NCBI GenBank assembly: GCA_945952315.1
Contig: CAMFIE010000014.1
Coordinates: 1 to 64,000, forward strand
Direction of reading: 5' to 3'
Length of the DNA: 64,000 nt
DNA from: an uncultured Rhizobium sp.
Lineage (GTDB): Bacteria; Pseudomonadota; Alphaproteobacteria; Rhizobiales; Rhizobiaceae
Positions 27,198-36,965 of the stretch are shown here, in pieces. Under the pieces are notes generated by a model. It was not told the DNA's origin. It worked only from the letters and a program-made list of their open reading frames with translations, and did not search any database. Position 1 is the stretch's first letter. Every line of letters starts with the position of its first letter. The translations under genes were made by a program, and so were the position numbers.

Positions 27198-28247
27198 GTG
27201 TCCTGGACAATCATCAGCGAAGACGAGGCGCGGCTCCACTGGGACGGCTGGATCAAGCAATTCGACTTCACCAGTCCCTTCCAGTCCTTCGCCATGGGCA
27301 TGAAACAGAAGGCCTTCAACCGGGTGATCTGTTTCTGCGTGTTCCGGACGGAAACGGGCGAGGTCAAGTCGATGGCGCTCTGTTTCGTCAAGCACCGGGC
27401 GGCAGGATTTGCCTTCATTGCCTGTCAGGGCGGGCCTGCGGGCGATACCGAATACTGGGGTGGTCTGCCACAGGCGCTGAAGAAGCATCTGAAGGTGATC
27501 GGTCTTTATCTGCGCATGCGCTGCGACATGCCGCGCGGGCAGGGGCTTCTCGATTCGTTGCAGCGCACCGGCTGGCAGGCAGTGCCGGAAACGGCGGGCA
27601 GCAACCGCACGGGCGTGCTGGACCTCGCAACCGATCTGGACGACCTGAAGAAGGGCATGACGGACCGCTGGCGCGAAAATCTGCGTCTCTCCGCCAAATC
27701 CAATCTGGTGCTGCGCCATTGCGAGGCCTGGGAGGTGGATGCCGTCATTGCCTCGCATCTCGAAATGACCGACCGCAAGAAGTTTTCCTCCACCATGACT
27801 GCGGATCGCATCCGGGCGCTGTTCAACTGCCGGGGCACGGATATCCAGTTTCTCTGCGCGGCGAGCCAGACCGGCGAGCTGCTCGCCTTCCGTTGCGTGC
27901 TGACCCTTGGCACGCAGGCGGTGGATTATATCGCCGCGACCACGCAGGCCGGGCGCAAGCAGCGCGCCTCCTTCGCGCTGCTCTGGCATGAAATCCAGTA
28001 TCTGAAGGCACGCGGCATCCGCGACTATGATCTCGGAGGCATCGATGCGGTGAACAATCCGGGTGTGACCCAGTTCAAGATGGGGGCAGGCTGCGAGGAG
28101 CGCGTGCTGCTCGGCGAGTTCGAGAAATCCACCTGGGCGCCGATGCAGCGCTTCGTGTCGCTGGCCCTTCGCGCAAGGATGACGCTTGCGGCCTGGCTTT
28201 CTAAGGAGGAGCCGGGCGAACCGAAAGAGGCCAGAGGCGCGCGATGA
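27198..28247 (+). CDS. FemAB/GNAT-like acyl or aminoacyl transferase
   Basis: A 349-residue protein (GTG start 27198, preceded by GGGGG; the ATG at 27159 adds 13 residues of atypical Cys/Arg sequence). The C-terminal half carries ALLWHEIQYLKARGIRDYDLGGIDAVNNPGVTQFKMGAGCEERVLLG, the typical FemAB/GNAT_6 motif in which an aminoacyl or acyl group is moved to a lipid-linked sugar. The N-terminal half forms the paired GNAT domain. It overlaps the DprE1-like gene by ATGA, so a role in modifying a cell-envelope glycoconjugate is likely. Donor and acceptor are unknown. Confidence 0.8.
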   Translation: MSWTIISEDEARLHWDGWIKQFDFTSPFQSFAMGMKQKAFNRVICFCVFRTETGEVKSMALCFVKHRAAGFAFIACQGGPAGDTEYWGGLPQALKKHLKVIGLYLRMRCDMPRGQGLLDSLQRTGWQAVPETAGSNRTGVLDLATDLDDLKKGMTDRWRENLRLSAKSNLVLRHCEAWEVDAVIASHLEMTDRKKFSSTMTADRIRALFNCRGTDIQFLCAASQTGELLAFRCVLTLGTQAVDYIAATTQAGRKQRASFALLWHEIQYLKARGIRDYDLGGIDAVNNPGVTQFKMGAGCEERVLLGEFEKSTWAPMQRFVSLALRARMTLAAWLSKEEPGEPKEARGAR

Positions 28248-29545
28248 TGCCAGTCCGCTCCTGGGGCCGTCTCAGCGCCGAGCCCCATCAGGTGACCTTT
28301 CTGAATGATCCGTCCCGGGTTTCTGCCCACATGGCTGCCAGTGCCCTGCCGGGCATCGCCCATGGCATGGGGCGAAGCTACGGCGATGTCTGTCTCAATC
28401 CGCATGGCGCGCTCTGGGTCACGACCGGCCTTGACCACCTGATCGCCTTTGACGAGGAAACGGGCGTGCTCACCTGCGAGGCGGGTGTTCTGCTGAAGGA
28501 TATCCAGCGGCTGATGATCCCGCGCGGCTGGATCCTGCCCGTCACGCCCGGCACCCAGCTTGCGACTGTCGGCGGGGCAATTGCCAATGACGTGCACAGC
28601 AAGAACCACCATGCGCTCGGCACCTTCGGTGATCATGTCGCGGGCCTCACCCTTCTGCGCACCGACGGAACCGAAATCCAGTGCGGGCCGGATCATCAGG
28701 CCGACTGGTTTGCCGCAACCGTCGGCGGCCTCGGGCTGACCGGCGTGATCGTCAAGGCAGATATTCGTTTGCGGCGCGTCTCCGGCCCCTGGCTGGAAAC
28801 CGAAACCATCGCCTATCACAATCTCGACGCGTTCTTCGCGCTGGCGGATGGAAGCGAGGCGGGCTGGGAACATACCGTCTCCTGGATCGACTGCATGTCC
28901 GGTGCAAGGGGTCGGGGCCTGTTCATGCGCGGCAATCCGGTCAGCATCGCGCATCGCCCGTCGCCCACACCGCGCAAGCGCGCCATGCCGGTCGAGCCGC
29001 CGGTCTCGCTGGTGAACGGCCTGTCGCTGCGCGCCTTCAACACCGCCTATTACAATCTGAAGCGCTGGCAGGCGGGCTGGGCGCTCACCCATTACGAGCC
29101 GTTCTTCTATCCGCTCGACGGCCTGCTCGACTGGAACCGCATGTATGGGCCGAAGGGCTTTTACCAGTATCAATGCGTGGTCTCGCGCGCGGCCGGCAAG
29201 GATGCGGTTTCCGCCATGCTGAGGGAAATCGCCCGCTCCGGCGAAGGCTCTTTCCTGGCCGTCCTCAAGACCTTCGGCAATCGCGAGGCGCCCGGCCTGC
29301 TGAGCTTTGCCCGACCGGGCGTGACGCTGGCGCTTGATTTTCCGAACAATGGCGAGGCGACGCACCGCCTTTTCGCCCGGCTCGATGCCATCGTGCGCGA
29401 AGCTGGCGGCCGCCTTTATCCCGCCAAGGATGCGCGCATGCCGAAAGACCTGTTCGAGCGCGGCTATCCGCGCCTTGGCGATTTCCTGAAATTCCGGGAC
29501 CCGGGCATCAGCTCCGGTCTCTCACGCCGTCTGATGGGATCCTGA
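28244..29545 (+). CDS. DprE1-like FAD-dependent oxidase
   Basis: A 433-residue VAO-fold oxidoreductase like decaprenylphosphoryl-beta-D-ribose 2-oxidase. The FAD domain shows GMGRSYGDVCLN and TPGTQLATVGGAIANDVHSKNHH, the latter diagnostic for DprE1 (VHxKNHH). The C-terminus includes LYPAKDARMPKDLFERGYPRL, also conserved. DprE1 oxidises the 2-OH of polyprenylphosphoryl ribose; DprE2 then reduces it to arabinose. The gene is fused in order to a DprE2-like gene with no gap, a strong functional link. The pathway product here, polyprenyl-phosphate arabinose, is an inference. Confidence 0.85.
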   Translation: MMPVRSWGRLSAEPHQVTFLNDPSRVSAHMAASALPGIAHGMGRSYGDVCLNPHGALWVTTGLDHLIAFDEETGVLTCEAGVLLKDIQRLMIPRGWILPVTPGTQLATVGGAIANDVHSKNHHALGTFGDHVAGLTLLRTDGTEIQCGPDHQADWFAATVGGLGLTGVIVKADIRLRRVSGPWLETETIAYHNLDAFFALADGSEAGWEHTVSWIDCMSGARGRGLFMRGNPVSIAHRPSPTPRKRAMPVEPPVSLVNGLSLRAFNTAYYNLKRWQAGWALTHYEPFFYPLDGLLDWNRMYGPKGFYQYQCVVSRAAGKDAVSAMLREIARSGEGSFLAVLKTFGNREAPGLLSFARPGVTLALDFPNNGEATHRLFARLDAIVREAGGRLYPAKDARMPKDLFERGYPRLGDFLKFRDPGISSGLSRRLMGS

Positions 29546-30298
29546 ATGACCAACCGCAAGAAAATCGTGATCATCGGTGCAACCTCGGCCATCGCCGAGC
29601 ATTGCGCCCGGCTGTGGCTCGTGAAAGAGGCGGCCGATATCGTGCTGGTCGGGCGCGAGCGCCCGCGGATCGAGCGGGTGGCGACCGATCTCAAGGTGCG
29701 CAGTCCGCAATCGGCGATCACGGTCATGGAAAGCGGCTTTCTGGAGCCTGACGCGATCCTGAAGACGGTTACGGATATCGTTGCGTCCGGCCCGGTCGAT
29801 ATCGCGCTGATCGCCCATGGCTCGCTGCCGGAACAGGCGGAATGTCAGGCGAACCTCGAGACCTGCCGCGCGGCGCTGGATGTGAATGGCGTGTCGCCGG
29901 TTCTCTTCGCCGAAGCCTTTGCACAGGCGATGGAAAAGGCGGGCCGGGGCACGATCGCCGTGATCGGCTCGGTGGCCGGTGACCGGGGTCGACGCTCCAA
30001 CTATGTCTATGGCGCGGCCAAGGGCCTCGTCACCCGCTATGTGCAGGGGTTGCAGCACCGCTTTGCCGGCAAGGCGGTGAAGGCCGTGCTGATCAAGCCC
30101 GGCCCGACCGATACGCCGATGACCGCACATCTAAAATTCAATGGTGCAAAGCTCGCGCCGGTGGACGATGTGGCGCGCCAGATCGTCGATGGCATCGCTG
30201 CCGGAAAGCCGGTGATCTATGCGCCGGGCAAATGGTGGCTGATCATGATGATCATTCGCCACCTGCCGGCCTTCATCTTCAACAAGATGAATATCTGA
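29546..30298 (+). CDS. DprE2-like short-chain dehydrogenase
   Basis: A 250-residue SDR. The NAD-binding motif KIVIIGATSAIAEHCARLW and the catalytic YGAAK (in SNYVYGAAKGLVTRYVQGL) are intact, and LIKPGPTDTPMT follows as in DprE2. The C-terminal hydrophobic PGKWWLIMMIIRHLPAFIFNKMNI suggests membrane association, as in DprE2. With DprE1 it would epimerise polyprenylphosphoryl ribose to arabinose using NAD(P)H. Its ATG directly follows the DprE1-like stop. It is convergent with a GT87-like gene, separated by 1 nt. Confidence 0.82.
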   Translation: MTNRKKIVIIGATSAIAEHCARLWLVKEAADIVLVGRERPRIERVATDLKVRSPQSAITVMESGFLEPDAILKTVTDIVASGPVDIALIAHGSLPEQAECQANLETCRAALDVNGVSPVLFAEAFAQAMEKAGRGTIAVIGSVAGDRGRRSNYVYGAAKGLVTRYVQGLQHRFAGKAVKAVLIKPGPTDTPMTAHLKFNGAKLAPVDDVARQIVDGIAAGKPVIYAPGKWWLIMMIIRHLPAFIFNKMNI

Positions 30299-30299
30299 C

Positions 30300-31526
30300 T
30301 TATCCGAGCTCTGCCGTCTCTTCCGCGCGCAGCAGCACGCGGTAGAGAATGGCGGCCAGTGCCACATAGAAGATTGCCGCAAAGGTGATCGGATTGGCGG
30401 GCATCTCGCCCAGGAGATAGCCCGCAAAGACCTGCGGGAAATGGGAAAACAGGCCCGACCCGGTCATCAGGATCCCGAGCAGGTAAAACAGGCTGCGCTC
30501 CCCCTTGCCGGACCGGGCAATGAAGCGGCCGATCACCAGGGCAAGGCCTATGGTGACAATCGGCGTATCGTAATCATAGGCATAGGGGCTGATCATCGGC
30601 GCGGTGACCAGCGCAAAGCCAAGCGCGGACCGCAGATCCTTCTTGAGCCCGATATGCAGATTGGCGAGCAGCACCAGCACCGTCACGAGCGTCTGCGCCG
30701 GGAAGGCGAGCGCACCAAGGTTCAGCGACTGCATCACCGCATAGGCGGTCACCATGCGCGCGGTCGGGAAATAGCCCTTCTCGAGAAAGCCGACATTTTC
30801 CTTCACCGCCGCCCGGTAGGCCTGCCAGATCTCCGTGCCGAAGGCGAGCGTCGCAAGCCCGCAGAGGAGGAGGGCAGAGACGGCGGCAAGCGCAATCACG
30901 CGCCAGCGCCGTTTCAGGAGAGCCGCAAGGCCAAGCGTCACGGCAAGATGCGGCTTGATCACCATAAGCCCGAGCGGAACCCCCGCCCTTGACCGGTTTT
31001 CAAGCATCCAGAGCGCGGCAAGACCCAGCAGGAAGGCGGTGAGAAAGCCGTTCTGTCCGGCGCTGAGTTCCACGAAAACGCCCGGAAAGGTCATGACCAT
31101 GGGCAGGATCAGCGCCTGACCCGCCAGCCGTTTCAGCACAAGCAGCCAGGCGGCAAAGGTGCATCCGAGAAACAGCGCATAGGCAGCCGCAATCGGCATG
31201 AGGCCGAGCGGTGCCAGAACCAGATTGAAGGGTGGCGGATAGGCCCACGGGATCGGCTCGCGGAAGGCACTGTATTTCTGCATCAGATCCATCAGCGACT
31301 GGATCGAATAGGCCTTGGCAAGCTCGCCGCCGCCAATTGCCTTGGCAACCACGTAGAAAAGGTCGAAATCGCTGACCCCGTTGCCGCCGAGATCGGGCAG
31401 GTAACCGGTGTAATAGACGATGCGCGCGCCAATCACCATCACCATCAGGGCGAGGATCAGTTTCGTGCGGGCAATCAGCCTCTGCTCGACAAAGGAAAGG
31501 CCAGGAGTCATTCCATCGGGTCCCAT
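30300..31526 (-). CDS. GT87-like (DUF2029) polytopic glycosyltransferase
   Basis: A 408-residue membrane protein with about ten helices. The first extracytoplasmic loop contains GVSDFDLFYVVAKAI, an aspartate motif typical of polyprenyl-phosphate-sugar-dependent GT-C enzymes, and IPWAYPPPFNLVLAPLG matches the GT87 family. GT87 includes mycobacterial mannosyltransferases and the arabinofuranosyltransferase AftC. ATG 31526 is preceded by AAGGCGG; further in-frame ATGs lie nearby. It is convergent with the DprE1/DprE2-like genes, which could supply its donor. The function is inferred from this context. Confidence 0.75.
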   Translation of the reverse strand: MGPDGMTPGLSFVEQRLIARTKLILALMVMVIGARIVYYTGYLPDLGGNGVSDFDLFYVVAKAIGGGELAKAYSIQSLMDLMQKYSAFREPIPWAYPPPFNLVLAPLGLMPIAAAYALFLGCTFAAWLLVLKRLAGQALILPMVMTFPGVFVELSAGQNGFLTAFLLGLAALWMLENRSRAGVPLGLMVIKPHLAVTLGLAALLKRRWRVIALAAVSALLLCGLATLAFGTEIWQAYRAAVKENVGFLEKGYFPTARMVTAYAVMQSLNLGALAFPAQTLVTVLVLLANLHIGLKKDLRSALGFALVTAPMISPYAYDYDTPIVTIGLALVIGRFIARSGKGERSLFYLLGILMTGSGLFSHFPQVFAGYLLGEMPANPITFAAIFYVALAAILYRVLLRAEETAELG

Positions 31527-31767
31527 GGTGCCGCCTTGAAAATCATCATCAATCCTCATTCTGATAGAGACAAAGAGTAAAGAAATTGGCGGGTCTTGCG
31601 GTTTGACTGTGCCCACTTGATCCGGCAGCGCCGCCATCCCTGTTTTGTCGAAAAAAGCGGTGAAAATAATGTGGGCTTTACCGGCGCGGGCAAGCGAAAT
31701 ACTTGCATGACGCCGTTGCGGCTTCTAGGTTCGCAGCCGATCATAAAAAGACACCGGGGGACCTGCG

Positions 31768-32262
31768 ATGCAGTTTACGGATTTGAGTTTTCGCGTCTTG
31801 CGCAGCTTCCGCTGGATCCTGCTGGTCTTCTATATCGGGCTCGGCATCGGCCTTGCGATCTATGCGGCCGCCTATCTGGTCAAGCTCGCCTCCTTCGCCA
31901 AGACCGCGCTGGAAAACGATCCGCTGTTCAACGCGCTCGCGGTCCTCAACCTCATCGATGGCGCGCTGATCGGCGGCCTCACGGTCATGGTCATGACCTC
32001 CAGCTTTGCGATTTTCGTCAGCAAGCCGCCGAGCGATGCAAACCATACCGGCCCCGCGACCGTCGGTTTTGCGGCGCTGAAGACCAAATTCGCCGCAACG
32101 CTCACGGCCATCGGTGCCATCAATCTGCTCGAATATGCGCTCGATGTGCAGCATGTGGAGATGAATGCCCTGATCGCGCTCTGCGGCGTGGAACTGGTCT
32201 TCCTGCTCGTCACCCTCGGCTTTGCCTGGATCGAGAAACTCGGCTCCGCCGACGGTCACTGA
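31768..32262 (+). CDS. UPF0114 (YqhA-like) membrane protein
   Basis: A 164-residue inner-membrane protein of the UPF0114 family, with three to four hydrophobic segments: SFRWILLVFYIGLGIGLAIYA, ALIGGLTVMVMTSSFAIF and LIALCGVELVFLLVTLGF. The family has no firm biochemical role. The soluble region with KLASFAKTALEND is typical of it. It converges with the autotransporter gene, with only 11 nt between the stops. Confidence 0.8.
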   Translation: MQFTDLSFRVLRSFRWILLVFYIGLGIGLAIYAAAYLVKLASFAKTALENDPLFNALAVLNLIDGALIGGLTVMVMTSSFAIFVSKPPSDANHTGPATVGFAALKTKFAATLTAIGAINLLEYALDVQHVEMNALIALCGVELVFLLVTLGFAWIEKLGSADGH

Positions 32263-32273
32263 GGCTGTAGCCG

Positions 32274-35200
32274 CTAGAAGCGGATGTTCAGGGCCGCATG
32301 GGTGCTGTGGGTGTTGCTGTTCGCGCTGATCTGGCCCGTATAGGCGACCGCAAGCGAAGCCTCTTTTGAAAGTCTGGCTGACAGATTGATGCCGCCGATC
32401 AGCCGGTTGCGGTCGCCCGGCAGTCCGGCGATCTCGAATGTGCCGCCATCGGCAAAGCGCATGCCCGTCATCGGGGTATTCCGGCCGAGGCTGTGCTGCC
32501 AGCCGAGCGTTCCCGAAAGCGTGATGGGTGTTCCGGCCAGATCCCACTGGCTCTGCATGCGCATGCCGAGGGTGGTGACGGTGCCGGTCGTATCCTGCGG
32601 ATCGACCTGGAGCGCGGCAAGTCCGCCCTGTTCCACAAAGCCATCGGTCGAGAGCCGGGCCGTCGAGAAGCCGGCGAAGGGCTGGAAAGACATATCCAGC
32701 CCTTTCGCGAGGGGCAGATCCACATGGTAGGAAAGTTCGGTGAAGGCCATTGCCATGCGAGCGTCGTAGCGGCCGGTCAACGCTGCCGAATATCCGGGGA
32801 AAGACACGCGGCGACTGGTCTTCACCTCGTTCCAGCCGTAGGACAGGCCGCCTTGCAAGGCGAGGTTGCCCCACTGGGCATGGCCGGAGATGCCTGCGAC
32901 CGGCCCCCCGCTTTCTGCCTTTTCGGCGGCTGAACTGCCAAGACGGGTGGTCTGATAGCCACCAAACAGGCCAAACCGTGCGTTGTCGAACACAGGCGCT
33001 TCCACGCCACCGACAAAGCCGCTCGTTTCTTCGTCAAAGCCGCGTGCATTGCCATCGCCGTCCCGGGCGCCGAACCGGTTGAAGCCGTCGATCCAGAAGG
33101 CATTGCAGCGCTCTTGCGGGCCTTTGTCGAAGGCGCCACTGCAGGGCTCGGATTCGCCGAAGGTGCCGCGGCCATGGTTCAGCACGGCGTCACGGGTTGC
33201 AACACTGGCGTCGATCATGGCGCTGATCAGCGAGGGATGGATTTCGCCCGATAGCGCATCATAGGCGGTGCGGGCCGCGCTGTCGGACGGCAGAAAACCG
33301 ATTGCGCCGCGCAGCGCATTGCCGGTGGCAAGGCTTTGCAGACCGGCAGCGGTCGCCCGCTGATTGCGTGTCAGCGCAGCATCGGCAAAGGCGCGGCTCT
33401 CGGCCACTTCCAGATAGACATTGTTGGCATCATAGCTGTCGCGAAGAGCGTAGAAATTCGAAATCGCGGAATTGCCGGAAAGCGTATAGCGGCCCGAAAC
33501 ACCGCCTGCCGCGCTCAGCACCGTATAGCGGGTGTTCGGCGTAAAGTCGCCCGCGCCGTAGCGCACCGCCTGCAGCACCGCTCCGTTTTCGATCACCGCG
33601 GTTCCGGTCGCCGAAATCCGGTCGGACGTGGTGGAACCCGGCACCAGCTCTGCCATGTAGGTGGAGCCCGTCCTTGCGGTGTAGTTGCCATTGACAGTCA
33701 GCGTGCCCGGGCTGTTGCCGGGCGCCACCGTGGAGCCGGACTGGGTGACAAGCCCGCCAATGGTGCCGGAGCCGGAAAGCGTGGTGCCGGATTGCGCGGT
33801 GACCTGCGAGTGGGAAAGCGAGCCATTCACCTTCAGTCCACCGGTAGAAAGGGTGGTTGCGCCAGTATAGCTATCGGAATTTCCGGTGACCGTCATCAAG
33901 CCCGCGCCGCTCTTGATCAGCGTGCCGGTGCCGGTGAGCGATCCGGCAAAGGTGGTTGCATCCGCATAGTCGAAGGTGAGCGCCCCGGTGACGGCATATT
34001 GGCCATTGATCGAGACCGGCAGTCCGGCATTGCCCGCGACCTTCAGCGCCGCGCCCGAAGCGATGGTCGTCGTGCCGGTAAAGGCGGATGTGTCACCCGA
34101 AAGGATGGTGGTTCCCGACAGCACGCGGATGGCACCCGATCCCGTGAGGGCGGAGGCGAATGTATAATTCGTGCCGGTGTGATTGAAGGTGAGGGTTCCG
34201 GTCCCGGCGCCGAAGGTAATGGTGCCTGCAGTGATCGTACCGGCGGCATTTGCCGCGTTCCCGGCCGCGGCCCCGATGGACAGGGTGCCGGTTGAACCCG
34301 CATTCGCGGCAAGGCTGAGCGAGGTCGCGGAGACGGTCGCTCCGTTTGAAACGGTGAGCGCGCCGGTGCCTGACCGACCGACGGTGAGGGCACCGGAACT
34401 GGTCCATGCGGACCCGGACCCGTCCACCGTTGCCGTGCCGGTTGCGCCAGCATTGTAACCAAGCGAGCCGGTCGTGTCGGAGACCGAAGCGCCGTTGGTG
34501 ACGGCGAGCGTGCCCGTGCCGGTATTGCCGATCGCCAGGGCGCCGTTGCTCGTCCATCGGGAGCCGGAACCATCCACCGTTGCCGTGCCGGTGGAGCCGG
34601 TATTGGTGCCGACCGCGCCGGATGCACTGGTCAGCTGGCCGCCGCTCTGGATTGCGAGCGTGCCATGGGCGCCGTTCGACATGCCCACATTGGTATTGGC
34701 CGCCGTGACGGCGCCACTGTTCTTTACCGTCAGGCTGCCGGTGCCGAAACTGCCGATGTCGAGCGTCGTCGCTGACCAGGAGGAGCCGGTTCCGTCGACG
34801 GTTGCGGTGCCGGTTCCCGTGGCCGTCAGGCCAATCGCGCTCGCCGTGCTCGTCACCTGCCCGCCGCTCTGGATCAGCAGCGTGCCCGTCGATCCGCTGT
34901 TGGAGGCGACAGAGAGCGTGCCGGTGGAAATGGCGCCGTGGTTTCGAACCGTTGTCGAACCGGTACCGGAATTGGCGATGGTCAGGCCCGTGCTGGTGGT
35001 CAGGAGCGAGCCTGTTCCATCGATCACGGTGGTGCCGGTGGTGCCCGTCTGGTAACCCATCTGCACCGTGGTGGTCGTGACCTTGCCGCCATTGGTGAGG
35101 GAGAGCGAACCTGAACCGGAATTGCCGATCAACAGGGTGCCGGTGCCGGTCCATTGCGACCCCGCCCCATCCACGCCGACCGTGCCGGTCGATCCGGCAT

Positions 35201-36806
35201 TTGCACCGATGCTGGAGCCGCTCGCCGTCGTCATTTGTGCGCCATTGCGAAGGGTGAGCGTGCCGGTTCCCGAAAGGCCGACATTCACGCCGCTGCCATT
35301 GGTCCATTTCGAACCGGTGCCATCCAGCGTGACGGAGCCTTGCACGCCCGCGTTGAGACCAATGCCGCTGATCACCGCCGCACTGCTCAGCTGCCCGCCA
35401 TTGCGGACAATCACCGTGCCGGTGCCGAGCTGGCCAAAGGCAAAGCCGCTGGTCGTGGTCCATTTCGAGCCCGTGCCATCCACGGTGACGGTGCCGGTCG
35501 ATCCGGTGCCATATCCCACGGCGGCCGAGGTGCCGGTCGCCTGTCCGCCGTTTGAAAGCGTCAGCGAACCCGTGCCGGAATTGCCGACGGTGACGCCCCC
35601 GCTGTTCGTCCAGAGCGATCCCGCACCATCAACGGTCATCGAACCGGTTGAACCAGCGGCGTTGCCGATGGAACCGGCGGTGTTGCTGACGCTGCCGCCG
35701 CCCGAAACGGTCACCGTGCCGGTGCCATAGTTCCCGACATAAAGCGCGTTGGTTGTGTTCCACTGCGAGCCGGTGCCGTCCACCAGGACCGTCCCGTTGC
35801 TGCCGGTGCTGCTGCCGACATAGCTGTAATTGTGACTGACCAACCCGCCATTGCGGACATTGAGCGTCGCGGTTCCGAAGCTGCCGACGAAGAAATTGCC
35901 GGTGGTCGTCCAGCTGGAGCCGGTGCCATCGACCGTCATCGTGCCATTCGAACCGGCATTGACGCCGATGATGTTGTTGCCGGTGGTGCCGGAAATCTGT
36001 CCGCCATTGCGAACCGTAACCGTGCCCGTGCCGCTTTGCCCGACGAAGACACCATTGGTGCTCGTCCATTTCGAGCCAGACCCGTCGACCGTGACGGTGC
36101 CGTTCGATCCGGTGGAGTAACCGACATAGCCGTAGACATTGCTCGCCTGGCCTCCGCCGGAAAGCGTCAGGGCAGCGGTGCCGGAGCTGCCCACATAGAT
36201 CGAGTTGGTAATGGTCCATTTCGAGCCGCTGCCCGAAACCGTGGCGGTGCCGTTCGAGCCCGCATTGCTGCCGATATAGCCGTAGCTGCTGCTCACCTGT
36301 CCGCTGCCGGATACGGTGAGTGACCCCGTGCCGGTGCTCCCGACATAAAGGTTGCCGCTGTTTGTCCAGGCGGAGCCTGATCCGTCGATCGTGGCCGAGC
36401 CCGTGCTGCCGGCATTGGCTCCGAGTGTCGCCGCGCTGGAATTGGTCAAGGTTCCGCCGCTGTCGATCCGCAACTGCCCGCCGGTTGCGGTAGATCCGAC
36501 CGTCAAGCCGCTCGCCGCGGACCCGGCCGTGCTGATCACGGCACCGGTTGCATGGTTGATGGTGACCGAATCGGAAGAGGTCGGAACACCGCTTGCCGAC
36601 CAGTTGCCCGCCGTGTTCCAGTCCGTGCCGGTGACCGGTGCCCAGGTCTTCGATCCCGCAAGGGCCGGATTGAGCATCATGGATGACGAAAGGAGCATGG
36701 CCAGCGAAAGACGGATCAGCCGCCGTTTCGTGCGTTGCGGGCAGATCTGCCTGTCTGGAATGCCAGCCGTTCGGCCCACAGGGGCGGGCAGGGAAAGAGA
36801 CGCCAT
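32274..36806 (-). CDS. Autotransporter with tandem T5SS-associated passenger repeats
   Basis: A 1510-residue type Va secreted protein. The long N-terminal signal (about 51 residues, with KRRLIRLSLAMLLSSSMMLN and a cleavage near ALA) leads to a repeat passenger. Residues about 138-840 hold 13 repeats of about 50 residues with core DGTGSxWTxxxxLxVGxxGTGxLTVxNGG, matching the T5SS/PEP-CTERM-associated repeat. Then come passenger-associated transport repeats (GTNYTFASALTGSGAIRVLSG, TFAGSLTGTGTLIKSGAG), and a C-terminal beta-barrel domain ending AALNIRF. The start is uncertain; ATG 36806 follows AAGGG, and ATG 36875 is an alternative. It is likely a surface-exposed adhesin-like protein; no enzymatic domain is visible. 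Confidence 0.88.
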   Translation of the reverse strand: MASLSLPAPVGRTAGIPDRQICPQRTKRRLIRLSLAMLLSSSMMLNPALAGSKTWAPVTGTDWNTAGNWSASGVPTSSDSVTINHATGAVISTAGSAASGLTVGSTATGGQLRIDSGGTLTNSSAATLGANAGSTGSATIDGSGSAWTNSGNLYVGSTGTGSLTVSGSGQVSSSYGYIGSNAGSNGTATVSGSGSKWTITNSIYVGSSGTAALTLSGGGQASNVYGYVGYSTGSNGTVTVDGSGSKWTSTNGVFVGQSGTGTVTVRNGGQISGTTGNNIIGVNAGSNGTMTVDGTGSSWTTTGNFFVGSFGTATLNVRNGGLVSHNYSYVGSSTGSNGTVLVDGTGSQWNTTNALYVGNYGTGTVTVSGGGSVSNTAGSIGNAAGSTGSMTVDGAGSLWTNSGGVTVGNSGTGSLTLSNGGQATGTSAAVGYGTGSTGTVTVDGTGSKWTTTSGFAFGQLGTGTVIVRNGGQLSSAAVISGIGLNAGVQGSVTLDGTGSKWTNGSGVNVGLSGTGTLTLRNGAQMTTASGSSIGANAGSTGTVGVDGAGSQWTGTGTLLIGNSGSGSLSLTNGGKVTTTTVQMGYQTGTTGTTVIDGTGSLLTTSTGLTIANSGTGSTTVRNHGAISTGTLSVASNSGSTGTLLIQSGGQVTSTASAIGLTATGTGTATVDGTGSSWSATTLDIGSFGTGSLTVKNSGAVTAANTNVGMSNGAHGTLAIQSGGQLTSASGAVGTNTGSTGTATVDGSGSRWTSNGALAIGNTGTGTLAVTNGASVSDTTGSLGYNAGATGTATVDGSGSAWTSSGALTVGRSGTGALTVSNGATVSATSLSLAANAGSTGTLSIGAAAGNAANAAGTITAGTITFGAGTGTLTFNHTGTNYTFASALTGSGAIRVLSGTTILSGDTSAFTGTTTIASGAALKVAGNAGLPVSINGQYAVTGALTFDYADATTFAGSLTGTGTLIKSGAGLMTVTGNSDSYTGATTLSTGGLKVNGSLSHSQVTAQSGTTLSGSGTIGGLVTQSGSTVAPGNSPGTLTVNGNYTARTGSTYMAELVPGSTTSDRISATGTAVIENGAVLQAVRYGAGDFTPNTRYTVLSAAGGVSGRYTLSGNSAISNFYALRDSYDANNVYLEVAESRAFADAALTRNQRATAAGLQSLATGNALRGAIGFLPSDSAARTAYDALSGEIHPSLISAMIDASVATRDAVLNHGRGTFGESEPCSGAFDKGPQERCNAFWIDGFNRFGARDGDGNARGFDEETSGFVGGVEAPVFDNARFGLFGGYQTTRLGSSAAEKAESGGPVAGISGHAQWGNLALQGGLSYGWNEVKTSRRVSFPGYSAALTGRYDARMAMAFTELSYHVDLPLAKGLDMSFQPFAGFSTARLSTDGFVEQGGLAALQVDPQDTTGTVTTLGMRMQSQWDLAGTPITLSGTLGWQHSLGRNTPMTGMRFADGGTFEIAGLPGDRNRLIGGINLSARLSKEASLAVAYTGQISANSNTHSTHAALNIRF
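34285..36395 (-). repeat. 13 tandem passenger repeats of about 150 bp
   Basis: Inside the autotransporter gene the 150-bp unit encoding DGxGSxW...VGxxGTGxLTVxNGG recurs 13 times, with two half units (TLLIQSGGQ and TLAIQSGGQ) inserted after units 10 and 11. Units diverge at the DNA level but stay in frame. The unit count can vary by recombination. Confidence 0.8.
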
Positions 36807-36965
36807 CCGCCAAAACCCTTGCGGACTGCTTTCACCCGGCCTGTCGTGCAATAGTCTGGCATGCGAGCACATCACGCGGGCACTGGCCCCTCTGCGGTAA
36901 ATATTTTTAATAGATTATTATTAGTAAAACATGGTTAATGTTGCTTTAAAAAATGAACCTGAAGT

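Noticed and set aside
34285-36395. Regular spaced repeats resembling a CRISPR array
   Set aside because: The period is about 150 bp, the repeats encode an in-frame protein motif, and there are no unique spacers or cas genes.
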